Source: Pseudomonadota bacterium (GTDB lineage: Bacteria > Pseudomonadota > Gammaproteobacteria > Pseudomonadales > Pseudomonadaceae). From it: a DNA stretch of 64,000 nucleotides. Positions within the stretch are counted from its first letter, which is position 1, and every line of letters begins with the position of its first letter. Both the position numbers and the translations under genes were made by a program. The notes below the pieces were generated by a model that was not told the origin of the DNA, ran no database searches, and saw only the letters and a program-made list of their open reading frames with translations. The stretch spans positions 1 through 64,000 of the forward strand of contig JAEWGL010000213.1 in assembly GCA_023388335.1 (NCBI GenBank), given 5' to 3'. Shown here piece after piece: positions 16,435 through 26,419 of this stretch.

Positions 16435-17079
16435 TCAATCGAGGTGCGCGTCGCGGGCGTGCTTGAGGTACTTGTACACCGTGGCGCGGCCCATGTTCAG
16501 CACGTTGGCCACGTAGTCATGGGCACTCTTGCCCTCGAAGGCGCCTTCGCTGTGAAGGGCCAGGACCAGGTCGCGCTTGTCGTCGCGTTCGAGCCGGTTC
16601 AGGCTCAGGCCGCGGGTCTTGATCCAGGCATGCAGGAAGGTGTTGATGCGATCCTGCCAGTCGTCACGGAACAGCGCCTCGGGCTGGGGCAGGATGCGGC
16701 TGGCCTGGAAGAACAGGTCCAGGGCCTGCTTGGCCTGTTCGAGCATCGAGACGTTGAAGTTGATGCAGATGAGCGCCGTCGGCTGGCCTTGCTCGTCGAG
16801 CATCACGCTGCTGATCGAGCGTAGCTTCTGTCCATCCCAGTTGAGTTTCTCGTATGGCCCGAGCACACGTTCACCGTGCAGTTCGGCCGGCAGGTCCTCC
16901 AGCGCGGAGTCATCGCCGACCTGGCGCTTGGACAGGTTGTTGGCCAAGTGCACGACGGTCTGGGTGGCCAGGTCATGGACCACCACTTCGGCATGTGGGA
17001 ACAGCAGCGTGGCGATGCAATCGGCGACCGTCTTGTAGTTGGCCAGGGCCGAGGCGGCGGGGGTGGCAGTGGAGGGCAT
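16435..17079 (-). CDS. YheO/DauR-type PAS-HTH transcriptional regulator
   Basis: The 214-residue protein has an N-terminal YheO-like PAS region (about 15-125: ADCIATLLFPHAEVVVHDL, then LRSISSVMLDEQGQPTALICINFN) and a C-terminal helix-turn-helix (about 160-214: DKRDLVLALHSEGAF, ATVYKYLKHARD). DauR in P. aeruginosa represses D-arginine catabolism. Here the gene stands first, 92 bases upstream of the dehydratase/cyclodeaminase pair, and probably controls it. Confidence 0.82.
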   Translation of the reverse strand: MPSTATPAASALANYKTVADCIATLLFPHAEVVVHDLATQTVVHLANNLSKRQVGDDSALEDLPAELHGERVLGPYEKLNWDGQKLRSISSVMLDEQGQPTALICINFNVSMLEQAKQALDLFFQASRILPQPEALFRDDWQDRINTFLHAWIKTRGLSLNRLERDDKRDLVLALHSEGAFEGKSAHDYVANVLNMGRATVYKYLKHARDAHLD

Positions 17080-17218
17080 GCGGATTTCCGGCGGCGGGGG
17101 AGCGCGTCCATGCTAGTCCCTTGACCCTGGCCGGGCAAGGGTGGGCATGCCTGGGCCCGGCAAAATCAACACGCTCTATTTTTACCATGACCGCGGGCTT
17201 GCACGGCCCTGCGCCCAC

Positions 17219-18610
17219 TCAGTTGCGGTCCAGCCACACTGTCTGGACATTGCAGAACTCGCGCACGCCGAAGTGCGAAAGCTCCCGCCCGAATCCGCTC
17301 TTTTTCACGCCACCGAAGGCTACGCGCGGGTCGGAGGCGCAGTAGCCATTGATGAACACCGCGCCGGTGTCCAGGGCCTCGGTCATGCGTTGAGCCAGCT
17401 CGGCGTCGGCGGTGTAAATCGTCGAGGCCAGGCCGAAGTCGCTGTCGTTGGCCAATTCCACGGCATGCTCGGCGTCACGGGCGCTGATGATCGCGGCCAC
17501 CGGACCAAACAGTTCCTGCTGGAAAGCGGTCATGTCACGGGTCACCCCCGCCAGCACGGTCGGCTCATAGACGTTGGCCGCGCCGTCGGCCTTCTTGCCA
17601 CCGAGCAGCAGCGTGGCGCCTTCGGCCAGGGTCGCCTGAACCTGGCCGTCCAGCTCGTCGCGCAGGTCGAAACGGGCCATTGGGCCGATGTAGGTGTCGT
17701 CGTGCAGCGGGTTGCCAACGTTCAGCGCAGCGGTCGCTTCGACGAATTTACGAGTGAATTCATCGATCACAGCGTGCTCGACGATCAGGCGCTTGGCGGC
17801 GGCGCAGACTTGCCCGGTATTCTGGTAGCGCCCCATCACCGCGGCCTTCACGGCGGCGTCGAGGTCGGCATCGGCCAGGACGATGAAGGGGTCGGAACCG
17901 CCCAGTTCCAGCACGCACTTCTTCAGGGCAGCGCCGGCCTGCGCACCGATGGCCATGCCAGCGCGCACGCTGCCGGTCAGGGTCACGGCGGCGATCCGCG
18001 GGTCATTGATAGCGCGGGTCACGCCCTGGGGGGCGACGTTGATGACTTCGAACACGCCCTCAGGCAAGCCAGCCTGCTTCACGGTCTCGAGCAACAGGTA
18101 GGCGCTGCCCATCACGTTCGGTGCATGCTTGAGCACGTAGGTATTGCCGGCGATCAGCGCCGGTACCGCACCGCGCAGCACTTGCCAGATCGGGAAGTTC
18201 CACGGCATGACCGCAAGGATCGGCCCCATCGGACGGTATTCGATGCGCGCCTTGTTGTTCTCCACCTGCGTCGGTTCGGCAGCGAGCATGGCGGGGCCGT
18301 GCTCGGCGTACCATTGGCAGAGGTTGACGCACTTGGCGACCTCGCCACGGGCCTGGGCGATCGGCTTGCCCATTTCACGGGTGATCATGTGCGCGAGCGC
18401 TTCGCCATTGGCGGCCAGGGCATTGGCCAGGCTCAACAGGTGCTCGCTGCGCTGCGCCAGGGGCTGGCGGCGCCATTGCGCGAAGCCGGTGCTGGCGCGT
18501 TCCAGCGCGGCGTCCAGCGCGGCATCGGTGTCGAAGGCGTAGTGGCCGATCTGTTCGCCGCTGTGCGGATCGACGGAAATGGCATGGGTCAGGCTGCTGA
18601 TCTCAGGCAT
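17219..18610 (-). CDS. sad: NAD(P)-dependent succinate-semialdehyde dehydrogenase (Sad type)
   Basis: A 463-residue aldehyde dehydrogenase with cofactor motif MPWNFPIWQ (135-143), catalytic Glu235 in ELGGSD and nucleophile Cys269 in GQVCAAAKR. The C-terminus (FGGVKKSGFGRELSHFGVRE) is that of the family. The sequence type and the divergently oriented LysR gene match the E. coli sad (yneI)-ptrR arrangement. It would oxidise succinate semialdehyde to succinate in GABA or related catabolism. Substrate assignment is by family and context only. Confidence 0.8.
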   Translation of the reverse strand: MPEISSLTHAISVDPHSGEQIGHYAFDTDAALDAALERASTGFAQWRRQPLAQRSEHLLSLANALAANGEALAHMITREMGKPIAQARGEVAKCVNLCQWYAEHGPAMLAAEPTQVENNKARIEYRPMGPILAVMPWNFPIWQVLRGAVPALIAGNTYVLKHAPNVMGSAYLLLETVKQAGLPEGVFEVINVAPQGVTRAINDPRIAAVTLTGSVRAGMAIGAQAGAALKKCVLELGGSDPFIVLADADLDAAVKAAVMGRYQNTGQVCAAAKRLIVEHAVIDEFTRKFVEATAALNVGNPLHDDTYIGPMARFDLRDELDGQVQATLAEGATLLLGGKKADGAANVYEPTVLAGVTRDMTAFQQELFGPVAAIISARDAEHAVELANDSDFGLASTIYTADAELAQRMTEALDTGAVFINGYCASDPRVAFGGVKKSGFGRELSHFGVREFCNVQTVWLDRN

Positions 18611-18665
18611 GGTAGGTCCCCTGTTTTATTCTCTGGAAGTGGAGCCAGCATAGGGGCCTGGGTCT

Positions 18666-18683
18666 TTATTAAAAACTGAATAA
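18666..18683. promoter_or_regulatory. LysR-type operator in the divergent promoter region
   Basis: TTATT (18666-18670) and AATAA (18679-18683) form an AT-rich inverted repeat with an 8-base spacer, fitting the T-N11-A style of LysR-type sites. It sits between the divergent sad and LysR genes, 35 bases before the regulator start. Confidence 0.4.
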
Positions 18684-18717
18684 TAATGAGCGAAACATTC
18701 ACGTTTGGAGAAAGGCC

Positions 18718-19593
18718 GTGGACCTGGTGCAACTGGAAATCTTCAAGGCTGTAGCCGAGCACGGCAGCATCAGCGCCGCTGCCCAGCACATCCACCGGGT
18801 GCCGTCGAACCTGACCACCCGCATCAAGCAGCTGGAGCAGGACCTGGGTGTCGAACTGTTCATCCGCGAGAAGCACCGCCTGCGTCTGTCGCCAGCGGGC
18901 TGGAACTTCCTCGAGTACACCCGGCGCATTCTCGACCTGGTGCACGAGGCGCGCCTGACCGTGGCCGGTGAGGATCCCCAGGGCACCTTCGCCCTCGGAT
19001 CGCTGGAGAGCACGGCAGCGGTACGCATCCCGGCCTTGCTGGCGGCGTACAACCAGCGCTATCCCAAAGTGGATCTGGATCTCTCCACTGGTCCCTCGGG
19101 CACCATGCTCGAAGGCGTACTGGCCGGCCAACTGGTAGCGGCCTTCGTCGACGGGCCGGTGTTGCATCCGGCGCTCGAGGGCATGGCGGTGTTCGAGGAG
19201 GAGATGGTCATCATCGCGCCGCTCAATCACCCGCCGGTGACCCGCGCCAAGGATGTCAATGGCCAGAGCATCTATGCCTTTCGCGCCAACTGCTCCTACC
19301 GTCATCATTTCGAGCACTGGTTCGTCCAGGACAAGGCGGTGCCTGGCAAGATTCACGAGATGGAGTCGTACCACGGCATGCTGGCGTGTGTCAGCGCTGG
19401 CGCGGGCCTTGCCCTGATGCCCCGCAGCATGCTCGACAGCATGCCGGGCTGTAGCACCGTCAGTGTCTGGCCGCTGTCGCAAGACGCGCGCTACCTCAAG
19501 ACCTGGCTTGTGTGGCGCCGTGGTACGGTATCACGCAGCCTGAGCACGTTCGTCCAATTGCTGGAGGAACGCAGGGCACAGGCGCCTGCCTGA
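18718..19593 (+). CDS. LysR-family regulator (PtrR/YneJ-like)
   Basis: The 291-residue protein has the LysR winged helix-turn-helix (about 1-60: [39 protein letters not shown]) and a substrate-binding domain from about 90. The GTG start is backed by GGAGAAAGG and by the correct LysR N-terminus. Divergence from sad suggests it controls that gene, as PtrR does in E. coli. Confidence 0.85.
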   Translation: MDLVQLEIFKAVAEHGSISAAAQHIHRVPSNLTTRIKQLEQDLGVELFIREKHRLRLSPAGWNFLEYTRRILDLVHEARLTVAGEDPQGTFALGSLESTAAVRIPALLAAYNQRYPKVDLDLSTGPSGTMLEGVLAGQLVAAFVDGPVLHPALEGMAVFEEEMVIIAPLNHPPVTRAKDVNGQSIYAFRANCSYRHHFEHWFVQDKAVPGKIHEMESYHGMLACVSAGAGLALMPRSMLDSMPGCSTVSVWPLSQDARYLKTWLVWRRGTVSRSLSTFVQLLEERRAQAPA

Positions 19594-19752
19594 ACCTGGA
19601 CCCAGCATCGGCGCGCACGCCAAGTGGGCGGCGGATAGTGGAGCAATCGACTAGTGGAGGACTGGAGCCATGCACATCCCTCATTGCAGAGCCCGCGTGG
19701 GCACTGATAGGTCCGAGTACATTTGTACTCCGTGGCGCATCAGGGCATGACC

Positions 19753-20499
19753 ATGAGCCTGGATATGCAGCTGCAGGCCTTGAATGACGACGGTTTCGTT
19801 TTGATTCCCGGTGTCCTCGACACACCCCAGGTGGCGCTGTTGCGCCGCGCCATCGACGGACTGCGGCCGATCCACTGGGATTACCAGGGCCTGCTCGAGC
19901 ACTACAAGTGCGTGTTCAACCGCGACCCAATGTGGTTGCCTTTTCTTGACCTGCCTGGGTTGATCGAACTGGCCGAAGCGGCATTGGGTCCAGACTGCCA
20001 CGTTATCGGCCAGACCGCCTGGCGCAGCCATCCTGGCTATCCGGGCATGGAACTGCACCTGGATCACCTGCCGCTGGAGCTGCCCGATTGGGTCTGGGCC
20101 AGGCCGGACTTGCGCCTGCCCGTGCAGATTTTCACGGCGCAACTGTATCTGAGCGATATCGACGCAGAGCTCGGCCCTACCTGGGTCGTACCTGGCAGCC
20201 ATCGCTCAGGACGCAGGCCCGGCGAAGGCGAGGACAGCTGGCAGGGACAAGGGGCCAGGCCAGTGCTGTGCCAGGCCGGGGATGCCCTGGTGTTTCGTAG
20301 CGAGCTCTGGCATGCCGGTGGCGCCAACACCAGCGTGGACCGCGTCCGCGACATGCTCCAGGTGCATTACGGGCGGCGCATGGTGGCGCAGAAGTTCTCT
20401 CCGTATCTTGAGTGGCGCTTCAACCCCGACGTACTGGCGGCGGCCACGGCGCGCCAGCGGCGATTGCTGGGGGAACATGGCGAGGCGGAGTATGACTAG
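19753..20499 (+). CDS. phytanoyl-CoA dioxygenase (PhyH) family oxygenase
   Basis: A 248-residue Fe(II)/2-oxoglutarate oxygenase: the facial triad H102-x-D104 (LHLDHL) and H187 (SELWHAGG), with WVVPGSHRSGRRP in between, is typical of PhyH. The start at ATG 19753 has AGGG at seven bases; ATG 19747 is possible. The family hydroxylates varied small molecules, so the substrate is unknown. It follows the LysR gene by 159 bases. Confidence 0.8.
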   Translation: MSLDMQLQALNDDGFVLIPGVLDTPQVALLRRAIDGLRPIHWDYQGLLEHYKCVFNRDPMWLPFLDLPGLIELAEAALGPDCHVIGQTAWRSHPGYPGMELHLDHLPLELPDWVWARPDLRLPVQIFTAQLYLSDIDAELGPTWVVPGSHRSGRRPGEGEDSWQGQGARPVLCQAGDALVFRSELWHAGGANTSVDRVRDMLQVHYGRRMVAQKFSPYLEWRFNPDVLAAATARQRRLLGEHGEAEYD

Positions 20500-20796
20500 G
20501 TGTGTTTCGACCCGCAGTGGGCGCTCATAGCTGGAAACGCTGCGCTTCGACGCTCTGAGGCTGCCATTTCCCGGCTGCTGGGCAGGCAATGGCAGCTACA
20601 GGCTCATCCAAGGGCGGCAAATGACTTCCATCAAGTCCCCTAACTGGCTAATAATCCGAGAGTATTACAACTTGTTGCCTAGCGGATAGGCAGCGTGAAC
20701 ACACTGGAAAACGAGGGGCTCAAGCCTCCATTGCCAACGGGGCGGCGCTGTCCAGGCGCTGGCCCGTCCGTGCCTGACATCAGGAGATTGTCAAAC

Positions 20797-21315
20797 ATGA
20801 AAACCCGTCTTGCCGCTTCGCTGGCTGCTGTCCTGGCCTTTACCGGGGCCAACCTTGCCCAGGCCGCTCAGATTTCTGGCGCCGTGGGCGCCACCAGCCA
20901 GGGCGACCTGACCTATCGCGCCGGCCTGTCGTTCGACTGGGACAAGAAATGGTTCGAAACCGGTACTGGCCACTTGAGCGGTTACTGGGACGCGGCCTAC
21001 ACCTACTGGGAAGGCGGCGATGCCAGCGGCGCCCACTCGCTCTCATTCAGCCCAGTCTTCGTCTATGAATTCAGCGGTTTCACCTATACCCCCTTCATCG
21101 AGGCCGGTATCGGCGTGGCGGCGTTCTCCAAGACCAACGTCGGTGACCAGCGCCTGGGCTCCTCGTTCAACTTCGAAGATCGGCTGGGCCTTGGCCTGAA
21201 ACTGCCCGGCGAGCAGAAGGTCGGCCTGCGTGCGATGCATTACTCCAACGCTGGCATCAAGCAGCCAAACGATGGCATCGAGTCTTACTCGCTGTTTTAC
21301 AGCAAGGGATTCTGA
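20797..21315 (+). CDS. pagL: lipid A 3-O-deacylase PagL
   Basis: The 172-residue outer-membrane beta-barrel has a signal peptide ending near AQA (about 23) and the PagL catalytic residues H148, S150 and E162 in MHYSNAGIKQPNDGIESYS. After signal removal these correspond to the His126/Ser128/Glu140 set of the P. aeruginosa enzyme. It removes the 3-O acyl chain from lipid A at the cell surface. CAGGAGA precedes the ATG. The C-terminal Phe fits barrel assembly. The 297-base region before it holds no further gene I can support. Confidence 0.92.
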   Translation: MKTRLAASLAAVLAFTGANLAQAAQISGAVGATSQGDLTYRAGLSFDWDKKWFETGTGHLSGYWDAAYTYWEGGDASGAHSLSFSPVFVYEFSGFTYTPFIEAGIGVAAFSKTNVGDQRLGSSFNFEDRLGLGLKLPGEQKVGLRAMHYSNAGIKQPNDGIESYSLFYSKGF

Positions 21316-21390
21316 CTGAGCCCTGCCGTTGCCTGTGAGTCTTCGAGCCTCGCCTGACACGGCTTGGAGTGTTGCCTGCGGCTTGCCCAG

Positions 21391-21441
21391 CTGCTGCCCA
21401 GCTTGAATGCACGCTCACGCGTTATTCGAGCTGGGCAGCAG
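21391..21441. terminator. long stem-loop between convergent pagL and usp
   Basis: Arms CTGCTGCCCAGCT (21391-21403) and AGCTGGGCAGCAG (21429-21441) are perfectly complementary over 13 bases with a 25-base loop; outer flanks TGCGGC/GCCGCA extend the pairing after a bulge. It lies between convergent genes. There is no clear U-tract, so it may be a weak bidirectional terminator or an mRNA-stabilising structure. Confidence 0.45.
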
Positions 21442-21461
21442 GCCGCAGCCAGCGGAAAAGG

Positions 21462-22352
21462 TCAGCGCACTCCCTTGATTGCCAGCACATTGCAGAGCGG
21501 ATGCTCCAGCACATGCGCCGTGGTGCCGCCGAGGAATGCCTGCAACGCGTCATGACGGTGGTTGCCCATGACGATCACATCGGTGCGGCTGTGGCTGACG
21601 AAATGGGCAATGGCTCGGGTCGCGGCGCCCTCCAGGAAGTGCCTGCGCTCCAGTGCAATCTGGTGGTGATCGCCGAGGCGGTTGAAGGCCTTGTGCTGGG
21701 CATCCCGTACGCTTTCGTTGAAGCCGGGCATCGTCACCGTACCTGCGCCAAAGTCGGCGATGTGGGTCTTGGTCGCATCGCAGACATGCAACAGGTGCAG
21801 CTCGCCATTGCATTGCAGGGCCAGGGCATGGGCGGTGCGTATGACCTGCTCATCAAGGCTTTCGGCGGCGCCAGGGATGATCAGATCGACGGCGGCGGCG
21901 ATCTGGCGCGGCAGGGGGCAACGGATCTCGCTGACCAGGTGCACGGCGATCGGGCTTTCCCTGAGCAGTTGCCAGTCCAGGGGGGTGACGAGCAGGCGCT
22001 TGAGCACTGGCTCATGCTGCACGTCCTTGACCAACAGATCGCAACCCAGGCGCTCGACCTGTTGCAGCACGGCAGCCAGAGGGTCGCGGGTCAGTAGCAG
22101 CTCGGTGGAGACATCCAAGCCCCCATTGCGCAACTGCTCGGCTTCATCGGCCAGCCATTGACGGTTGTCGCTCAACAGACGCTCCCGCTCGCGTGGGTCC
22201 TCCATCAAGCCAAAAGTATCGACATCGTCGACGCAAACCGTGATGTCCAACAGCGCTCCACTGGACTCGGCCAATGCGGCCGCCCGTTGCAGGGCGGGCG
22301 TGTGGCGCATCTGCGGGCCGAGCATGACCAACAATCGCTGGAATCGACTCAT
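21462..22352 (-). CDS. tandem-domain universal stress protein (UspE-like)
   Basis: A 296-residue protein with two UspA domains. The second ends with the ATP-binding style motif VIVMGNHRHDALQAFLGGTTAHVLEH followed by PLCNVLAIKG; the first is degenerate in that loop. The start MSRFQRLLVMLG has a GAGGAGGTG ribosome site. Tandem Usp proteins are induced in stress and starvation. Confidence 0.85.
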   Translation of the reverse strand: MSRFQRLLVMLGPQMRHTPALQRAAALAESSGALLDITVCVDDVDTFGLMEDPRERERLLSDNRQWLADEAEQLRNGGLDVSTELLLTRDPLAAVLQQVERLGCDLLVKDVQHEPVLKRLLVTPLDWQLLRESPIAVHLVSEIRCPLPRQIAAAVDLIIPGAAESLDEQVIRTAHALALQCNGELHLLHVCDATKTHIADFGAGTVTMPGFNESVRDAQHKAFNRLGDHHQIALERRHFLEGAATRAIAHFVSHSRTDVIVMGNHRHDALQAFLGGTTAHVLEHPLCNVLAIKGVR

Positions 22353-22428
22353 CTCACACCTCCTCGTGCGGCAGCCCCCCTTCATGCCTGGCAATGGTGA
22401 CCGGCGCCAGGATGCGCCGTGTCTTCCC

Positions 22429-23019
22429 TCAGTCTAGTTCGTGTTGACAGTCCGGCAGATCGATCGGCCTGTCGATGTCCAGCAGGATGCCCGGGTCATC
22501 GACTACCAGGGTGCGCACGGCGGCGCGCTGGCGCTGCAGTACCGCGCGTGCGCCCGTGTCACCCTGCAGCTGACAGAGCTCAGCCCAGAAGCGGCGGCCG
22601 AAGAGTACGGGGTGACCGGGCCTGCCCTGATAGGTGGGCACGCAGATATGCTCGGCGTCGATGCTGGCAACCAGGGCGTCGAGAGTGGCGGGCTGGATGA
22701 ACGGCATGTCGGCGAGGAAGATCGCCAGCGCTTCGGCGCCGGAGGTCTGGGCGAGTTGCCCGACCCCGGCGGCAAGGCTGTGGCCCATGCCCAGACGGCT
22801 GCTGGCCGCTCGCACCACATGCACCTTGGCGGGCAGCGGCCGCGGCCAGGTCTCGTCGAAGCGTAGTACCAGCCAGACCTCCTGCAGCCGTGTACAGGGC
22901 AGGGCAAGGCTGGCCTCGAGCAGGGTCTGGCCATCGCCAAGGCGCTGCTGACGTTTGTCGCTACCGAACCGCTGGCTGTAGCCGGCGGCCAGTACCAGTG
23001 CGGCCACTTCACAGGTCAT
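22429..23019 (-). CDS. MobA/MocA-like nucleotidyltransferase
   Basis: The 196-residue product opens with the nucleotide-binding signature VAALVLAAGYSQRFGSDKR and continues with FLADMPFIQPATLDALV and the metal-site region near GRPGHPVLFGRRF. This is the NTP_transf_3 family that includes molybdenum-cofactor cytidylyl- or guanylyltransferases. The closing LLDIDRPIDL is typical of MocA-type proteins. No molybdoenzyme is adjacent. Confidence 0.78.
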   Translation of the reverse strand: MTCEVAALVLAAGYSQRFGSDKRQQRLGDGQTLLEASLALPCTRLQEVWLVLRFDETWPRPLPAKVHVVRAASSRLGMGHSLAAGVGQLAQTSGAEALAIFLADMPFIQPATLDALVASIDAEHICVPTYQGRPGHPVLFGRRFWAELCQLQGDTGARAVLQRQRAAVRTLVVDDPGILLDIDRPIDLPDCQHELD

Positions 23020-23216
23020 GCGCAGGTTCCTTCGATCAGTGTCTGCCAAGGGTAGCCGAGCAGGCACAGGCGACCAAGTCGCTGGCTCGATACGGGCATG
23101 CGAAACTGCTCGCTACGGGCGATGCATGTGCCCTGGTGTTTACAGCGGTCCCCTGCGCCCGCGGACCATCGACTCGGGTATGATGCCCACCCATTCTTCT
23201 GATCGAGGCCTTCTTC

Positions 23217-24008
23217 ATGTCCCTGTCTGACGAGCAGATCGCGGAGTACCGCGCGTTCGCCGAGCAACTGGCCGACGCCGCGGCAGCGGCGATCCTGCCT
23301 TACTTTCGTGCCGAGCTGGCGGTCGAGGATAAAGGCGGGCGCCTGTACGACCCGGTAACCGTCGCCGACCAGGCCGCAGAGCAGGCCATGCGCACGCTGA
23401 TCCAGGCACGTTACCCGGACCACGGGATTCTCGGCGAAGAACACGGCGTGGCCACCGGCAGCAGCCCACTGACCTGGGTGCTGGATCCGATCGACGGTAC
23501 CCGTGCCTTCATCACCGGCCTGCCGCTGTGGGGCACGCTGATCGCCCTGAACGATGGCGAGCGCCCTGTGGTCGGGGTGATGAACCAACCCTTCACGGGC
23601 GAGCGCTTCATCGGTACACCGGCCGGTGCCTGGCGCGGCAATACACCACTGAAGGCCCGCGCCTGCACCGAGCTGGCCTTGGCGACCCTGATGTGCACCA
23701 CTCCGGACATGTTCGACACCCCGGCCCGCAAGACCGCCTTCGAGACGGTGGCTGGGCAGGCACGGCTGATGCGCTATGGCGGCGACTGCTATGCCTATTG
23801 CATGCTGGCAAGCGGGTTTGTCGATGTGATTGTCGAGGCCAGCCTGCAGCCCTATGACGTGCAGGCGCTGATGCCGATCATCGAAGGCGCCGGCGGCATC
23901 ATCACGGCCTGGGATGGCAGCACAGCGCAGCAGGGGGGGGCGGTGGTGGCGTGTGGCGATCCGCTGTTGCATGCCCAGGTGCTGGAGCTGTTGCGTCACG
24001 CCATGTAG
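23217..24008 (+). CDS. hisN: inositol-monophosphatase-family phosphatase, probable histidinol-phosphatase
   Basis: A 263-residue enzyme with the metal-binding motifs of the family: GEEHG (about 75-79), WVLDPIDGTRAFI (about 87-99) and a C-terminal region with SLQPYDVQALMPIIEGAGG. The sequence is close to HisN-type histidinol-phosphatases, which remove the phosphate in the penultimate step of histidine synthesis. A TATGAT -10-like hexamer lies at 23179-23184. Other IMPase substrates cannot be excluded. Confidence 0.8.
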   Translation: MSLSDEQIAEYRAFAEQLADAAAAAILPYFRAELAVEDKGGRLYDPVTVADQAAEQAMRTLIQARYPDHGILGEEHGVATGSSPLTWVLDPIDGTRAFITGLPLWGTLIALNDGERPVVGVMNQPFTGERFIGTPAGAWRGNTPLKARACTELALATLMCTTPDMFDTPARKTAFETVAGQARLMRYGGDCYAYCMLASGFVDVIVEASLQPYDVQALMPIIEGAGGIITAWDGSTAQQGGAVVACGDPLLHAQVLELLRHAM

Positions 24009-24055
24009 GCGTGCGCCTCGGCCCCAGATCTCCCGGCCAGAACCGCATCAGGACC

Positions 24056-26266
24056 TCAGCTGGAGTGAGCGACGCTGTCCTCCGGCAGATCATCCAGCGA
24101 ATCTTCCTGGCCCGGCAACTGGGTGATCACACTGAAGTCCGTGACCTCGACAGCGCCGGCCCCGTAGCCCAGCAGGTGAAACGAAAACGCCTTGCGCACC
24201 CGCGGGTTGTCGAACCTGAACTCGATCTCCAGCGGTCGGTCGGCGGTCACGACCATCTCCCGCGGCAGGCCTACCTGTACGTCCTGCTCGAACTCCTTGG
24301 CCTTGAGCTGGAGGTAGGCATGGTGCTGCGGATCCAGCATGCGCACTTTCAGGCGGACGCGGGTATAGGAACCTTCGGGCATCTCCAGGTACTGCGCGCC
24401 GATCAGGTTATCGACCCAGTCGTCGCGGACCTGCTCGCGCAGCGGCAGTACGTCCGCGCTGCCGAACTGGTAGCGCTGGTTCAGTGGCGTGCGTAGCAGG
24501 GACTGGTCCAGCGCCGCGGCCCGCGCAGTCATGAGCCGGCCGGCAGCCGCATTGTCCTGGCCGAGGTAGTTGGCCTGGTCGGCAATGAAGCCCGGGCTGG
24601 CATAGCGTCGGCAGCGCTGTTGGAAATCGCATTCGGTAAAGGTGCCTTGGCCATCGTGATAGCGCAGCTTGCCGTTGGTGAAGGACATCATCTCGCGGCC
24701 GCTGGCATAGTTGCGGAACAGCGAGCGTCCGCTCAGGTGCGCCGGAATGGGCAAGCCGAAGTAATCGAGGAGCGAGGCGCTCAGGTCGACATGGCCGTAG
24801 ACGCCGGACTTGAGGCGGGGTAGTTGCGCTTGCTCCGGAGCCAGGGTCAGGTTGAAGCCCCACGAGGAGGCCAGGCGTACGTCTTCGATACCGTGGGACT
24901 CGTCCGAGGTGACCACCACCAGGGTGTCCTTCAAGATCCCCTGGCGCTCCAGGGCATCGAGGAACTCGCCTACGGCATCGTCCAGGTAGGCGACGGCCGC
25001 TTGTTTGCTGGTGTCATAGCGATCCAGGTATTGCTGGGGAGCGGAGTAGGGCTGGTGGGTACCGACAGTCAGCAGGGTGAGCATCCAGGGCTTGTCCTGC
25101 TTGCTGATTTGCCCGACATAGTCCAGGGCGCCTTCGAAGAAGGCCTTGTCATCCTTGCCCCAGGCAAAGTCCAGGTAGTTGGGGTTGCTGAACCATTCCA
25201 GGCCATGGGTCGCATCAAAGCCGATATGCGGCATGATCTTGTCCTTGGCCATGAACCGCAGGCCGGCCCCTTGCAGGAAGTGCGTGGCAAAACCATGCTG
25301 GCGCAGCTGGGCGGGCAGGCATTCCTGATTGCGCTCTTGCTGGGTCAGCAGTTCGACGCCCTTGGGCGTGCCATTGTCGAGCTTGTCGTAGTCGCCACAG
25401 AGCATCGCATACAGGCCACGGATGGTCTGGTGGGTATGCAGGACATAGTCCGGGGTGTTCATTCCCCGCGCCGCCCAGCGGCTGAGGTTGGGCATGATGT
25501 CTTCGTCGAAGCGGCTGTGCAGCGCCTCGCGATTGGGACGCACGTAAGCGCCAGGAATGCCCTCGAGGGTAATCACCAGCAGGTTGCGGGCTTGGCCGGG
25601 GGCGCTCAGCAATGGCGTGCCGCTCAGGTCCGACTGGGTAAGGCCGGCCATGCGCGGCGGCGCTTCGAGCACTTCGCCGGACCACCAGGTTTCGGCTTGG
25701 CGTTGCGCGTCCCCGACGCCTTCGGCGATCAGTTGATGAGGCAGGTTGAACTGGCGCCACTGGTCTGCATCACTGGGCGCCAGGTGCTGCGCGCCCCAGT
25801 GCGCCACCAGCAGCAGCGCCGGCAGGGCCCATGCTGCGCGAGGCAAGGCCTGGGACGGTTGTCCCCGGTTGGCCCACTGGATTGCCAACCACAGGATCAG
25901 GCCGACCGCCAGCGTGCCGCCTAACCAGGCATGGGCCAGGCCTCCACCGGTCGAGTTCTCGACGAAGTCTGGAGCCAACAAGTAATGCAGATCGGCAACC
26001 GCCGGCAGCCTGCCGACCGCGCTGACCAGTTCGGCCGAAGCCACTGTCAGGCCCGTCCAGAACAGCAGCAACGGGAAGGCCAGCCACCAGGGGCGGCGAT
26101 GCAACAGGACCACCAGCAGGCTACCGATGGCGATGTCCGAGAGATAGCCGTGCGGATTCGACCAGCCCAGCGCCAGGCGCAGGCACAAGGGAAGTAAAAG
26201 GACCAGGCCGACCAGGGTTACCAGTCGCGCATGGGGGTGCCGAATCCAGCTAGGGATGCCCTTCAC
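24056..26266 (-). CDS. membrane-anchored LTA-synthase/sulfatase-like phosphotransferase
   Basis: A 736-residue protein: four to five transmembrane helices in the first 170 residues, then an extracytoplasmic alkaline-phosphatase-fold domain from about 225. It shows LLVITLEGIPGAYV, the nucleophile region HTHQTIRGLYAMLCG and the metal site VVVTSDESHGIE, followed by a beta-rich C-terminal domain. The layout matches LTA synthase/OpgB-like phosphoglycerol or phosphoethanolamine transferases. The acceptor is unknown. Confidence 0.8.
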   Translation of the reverse strand: MKGIPSWIRHPHARLVTLVGLVLLLPLCLRLALGWSNPHGYLSDIAIGSLLVVLLHRRPWWLAFPLLLFWTGLTVASAELVSAVGRLPAVADLHYLLAPDFVENSTGGGLAHAWLGGTLAVGLILWLAIQWANRGQPSQALPRAAWALPALLLVAHWGAQHLAPSDADQWRQFNLPHQLIAEGVGDAQRQAETWWSGEVLEAPPRMAGLTQSDLSGTPLLSAPGQARNLLVITLEGIPGAYVRPNREALHSRFDEDIMPNLSRWAARGMNTPDYVLHTHQTIRGLYAMLCGDYDKLDNGTPKGVELLTQQERNQECLPAQLRQHGFATHFLQGAGLRFMAKDKIMPHIGFDATHGLEWFSNPNYLDFAWGKDDKAFFEGALDYVGQISKQDKPWMLTLLTVGTHQPYSAPQQYLDRYDTSKQAAVAYLDDAVGEFLDALERQGILKDTLVVVTSDESHGIEDVRLASSWGFNLTLAPEQAQLPRLKSGVYGHVDLSASLLDYFGLPIPAHLSGRSLFRNYASGREMMSFTNGKLRYHDGQGTFTECDFQQRCRRYASPGFIADQANYLGQDNAAAGRLMTARAAALDQSLLRTPLNQRYQFGSADVLPLREQVRDDWVDNLIGAQYLEMPEGSYTRVRLKVRMLDPQHHAYLQLKAKEFEQDVQVGLPREMVVTADRPLEIEFRFDNPRVRKAFSFHLLGYGAGAVEVTDFSVITQLPGQEDSLDDLPEDSVAHSS

Positions 26267-26419
26267 AAAAAAACCTTCCTGCCATCATTGCTTCATATAA
26301 GTATGGGGATGATATCAGGGGGCGGGCCTTTTGGCGGACTAATGGGCGCCAGAACGCACGGATGGAGAGCGCGGGTGCGGTATCTGCACGCTACGGTAGC
26401 GCCAAAGTGCATAACAATC

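Noticed and set aside
17141..18679. 512-codon open frame on the plus strand opposite the aldehyde dehydrogenase
   Set aside because: Shadow of a well-supported dehydrogenase; no recognisable motifs.
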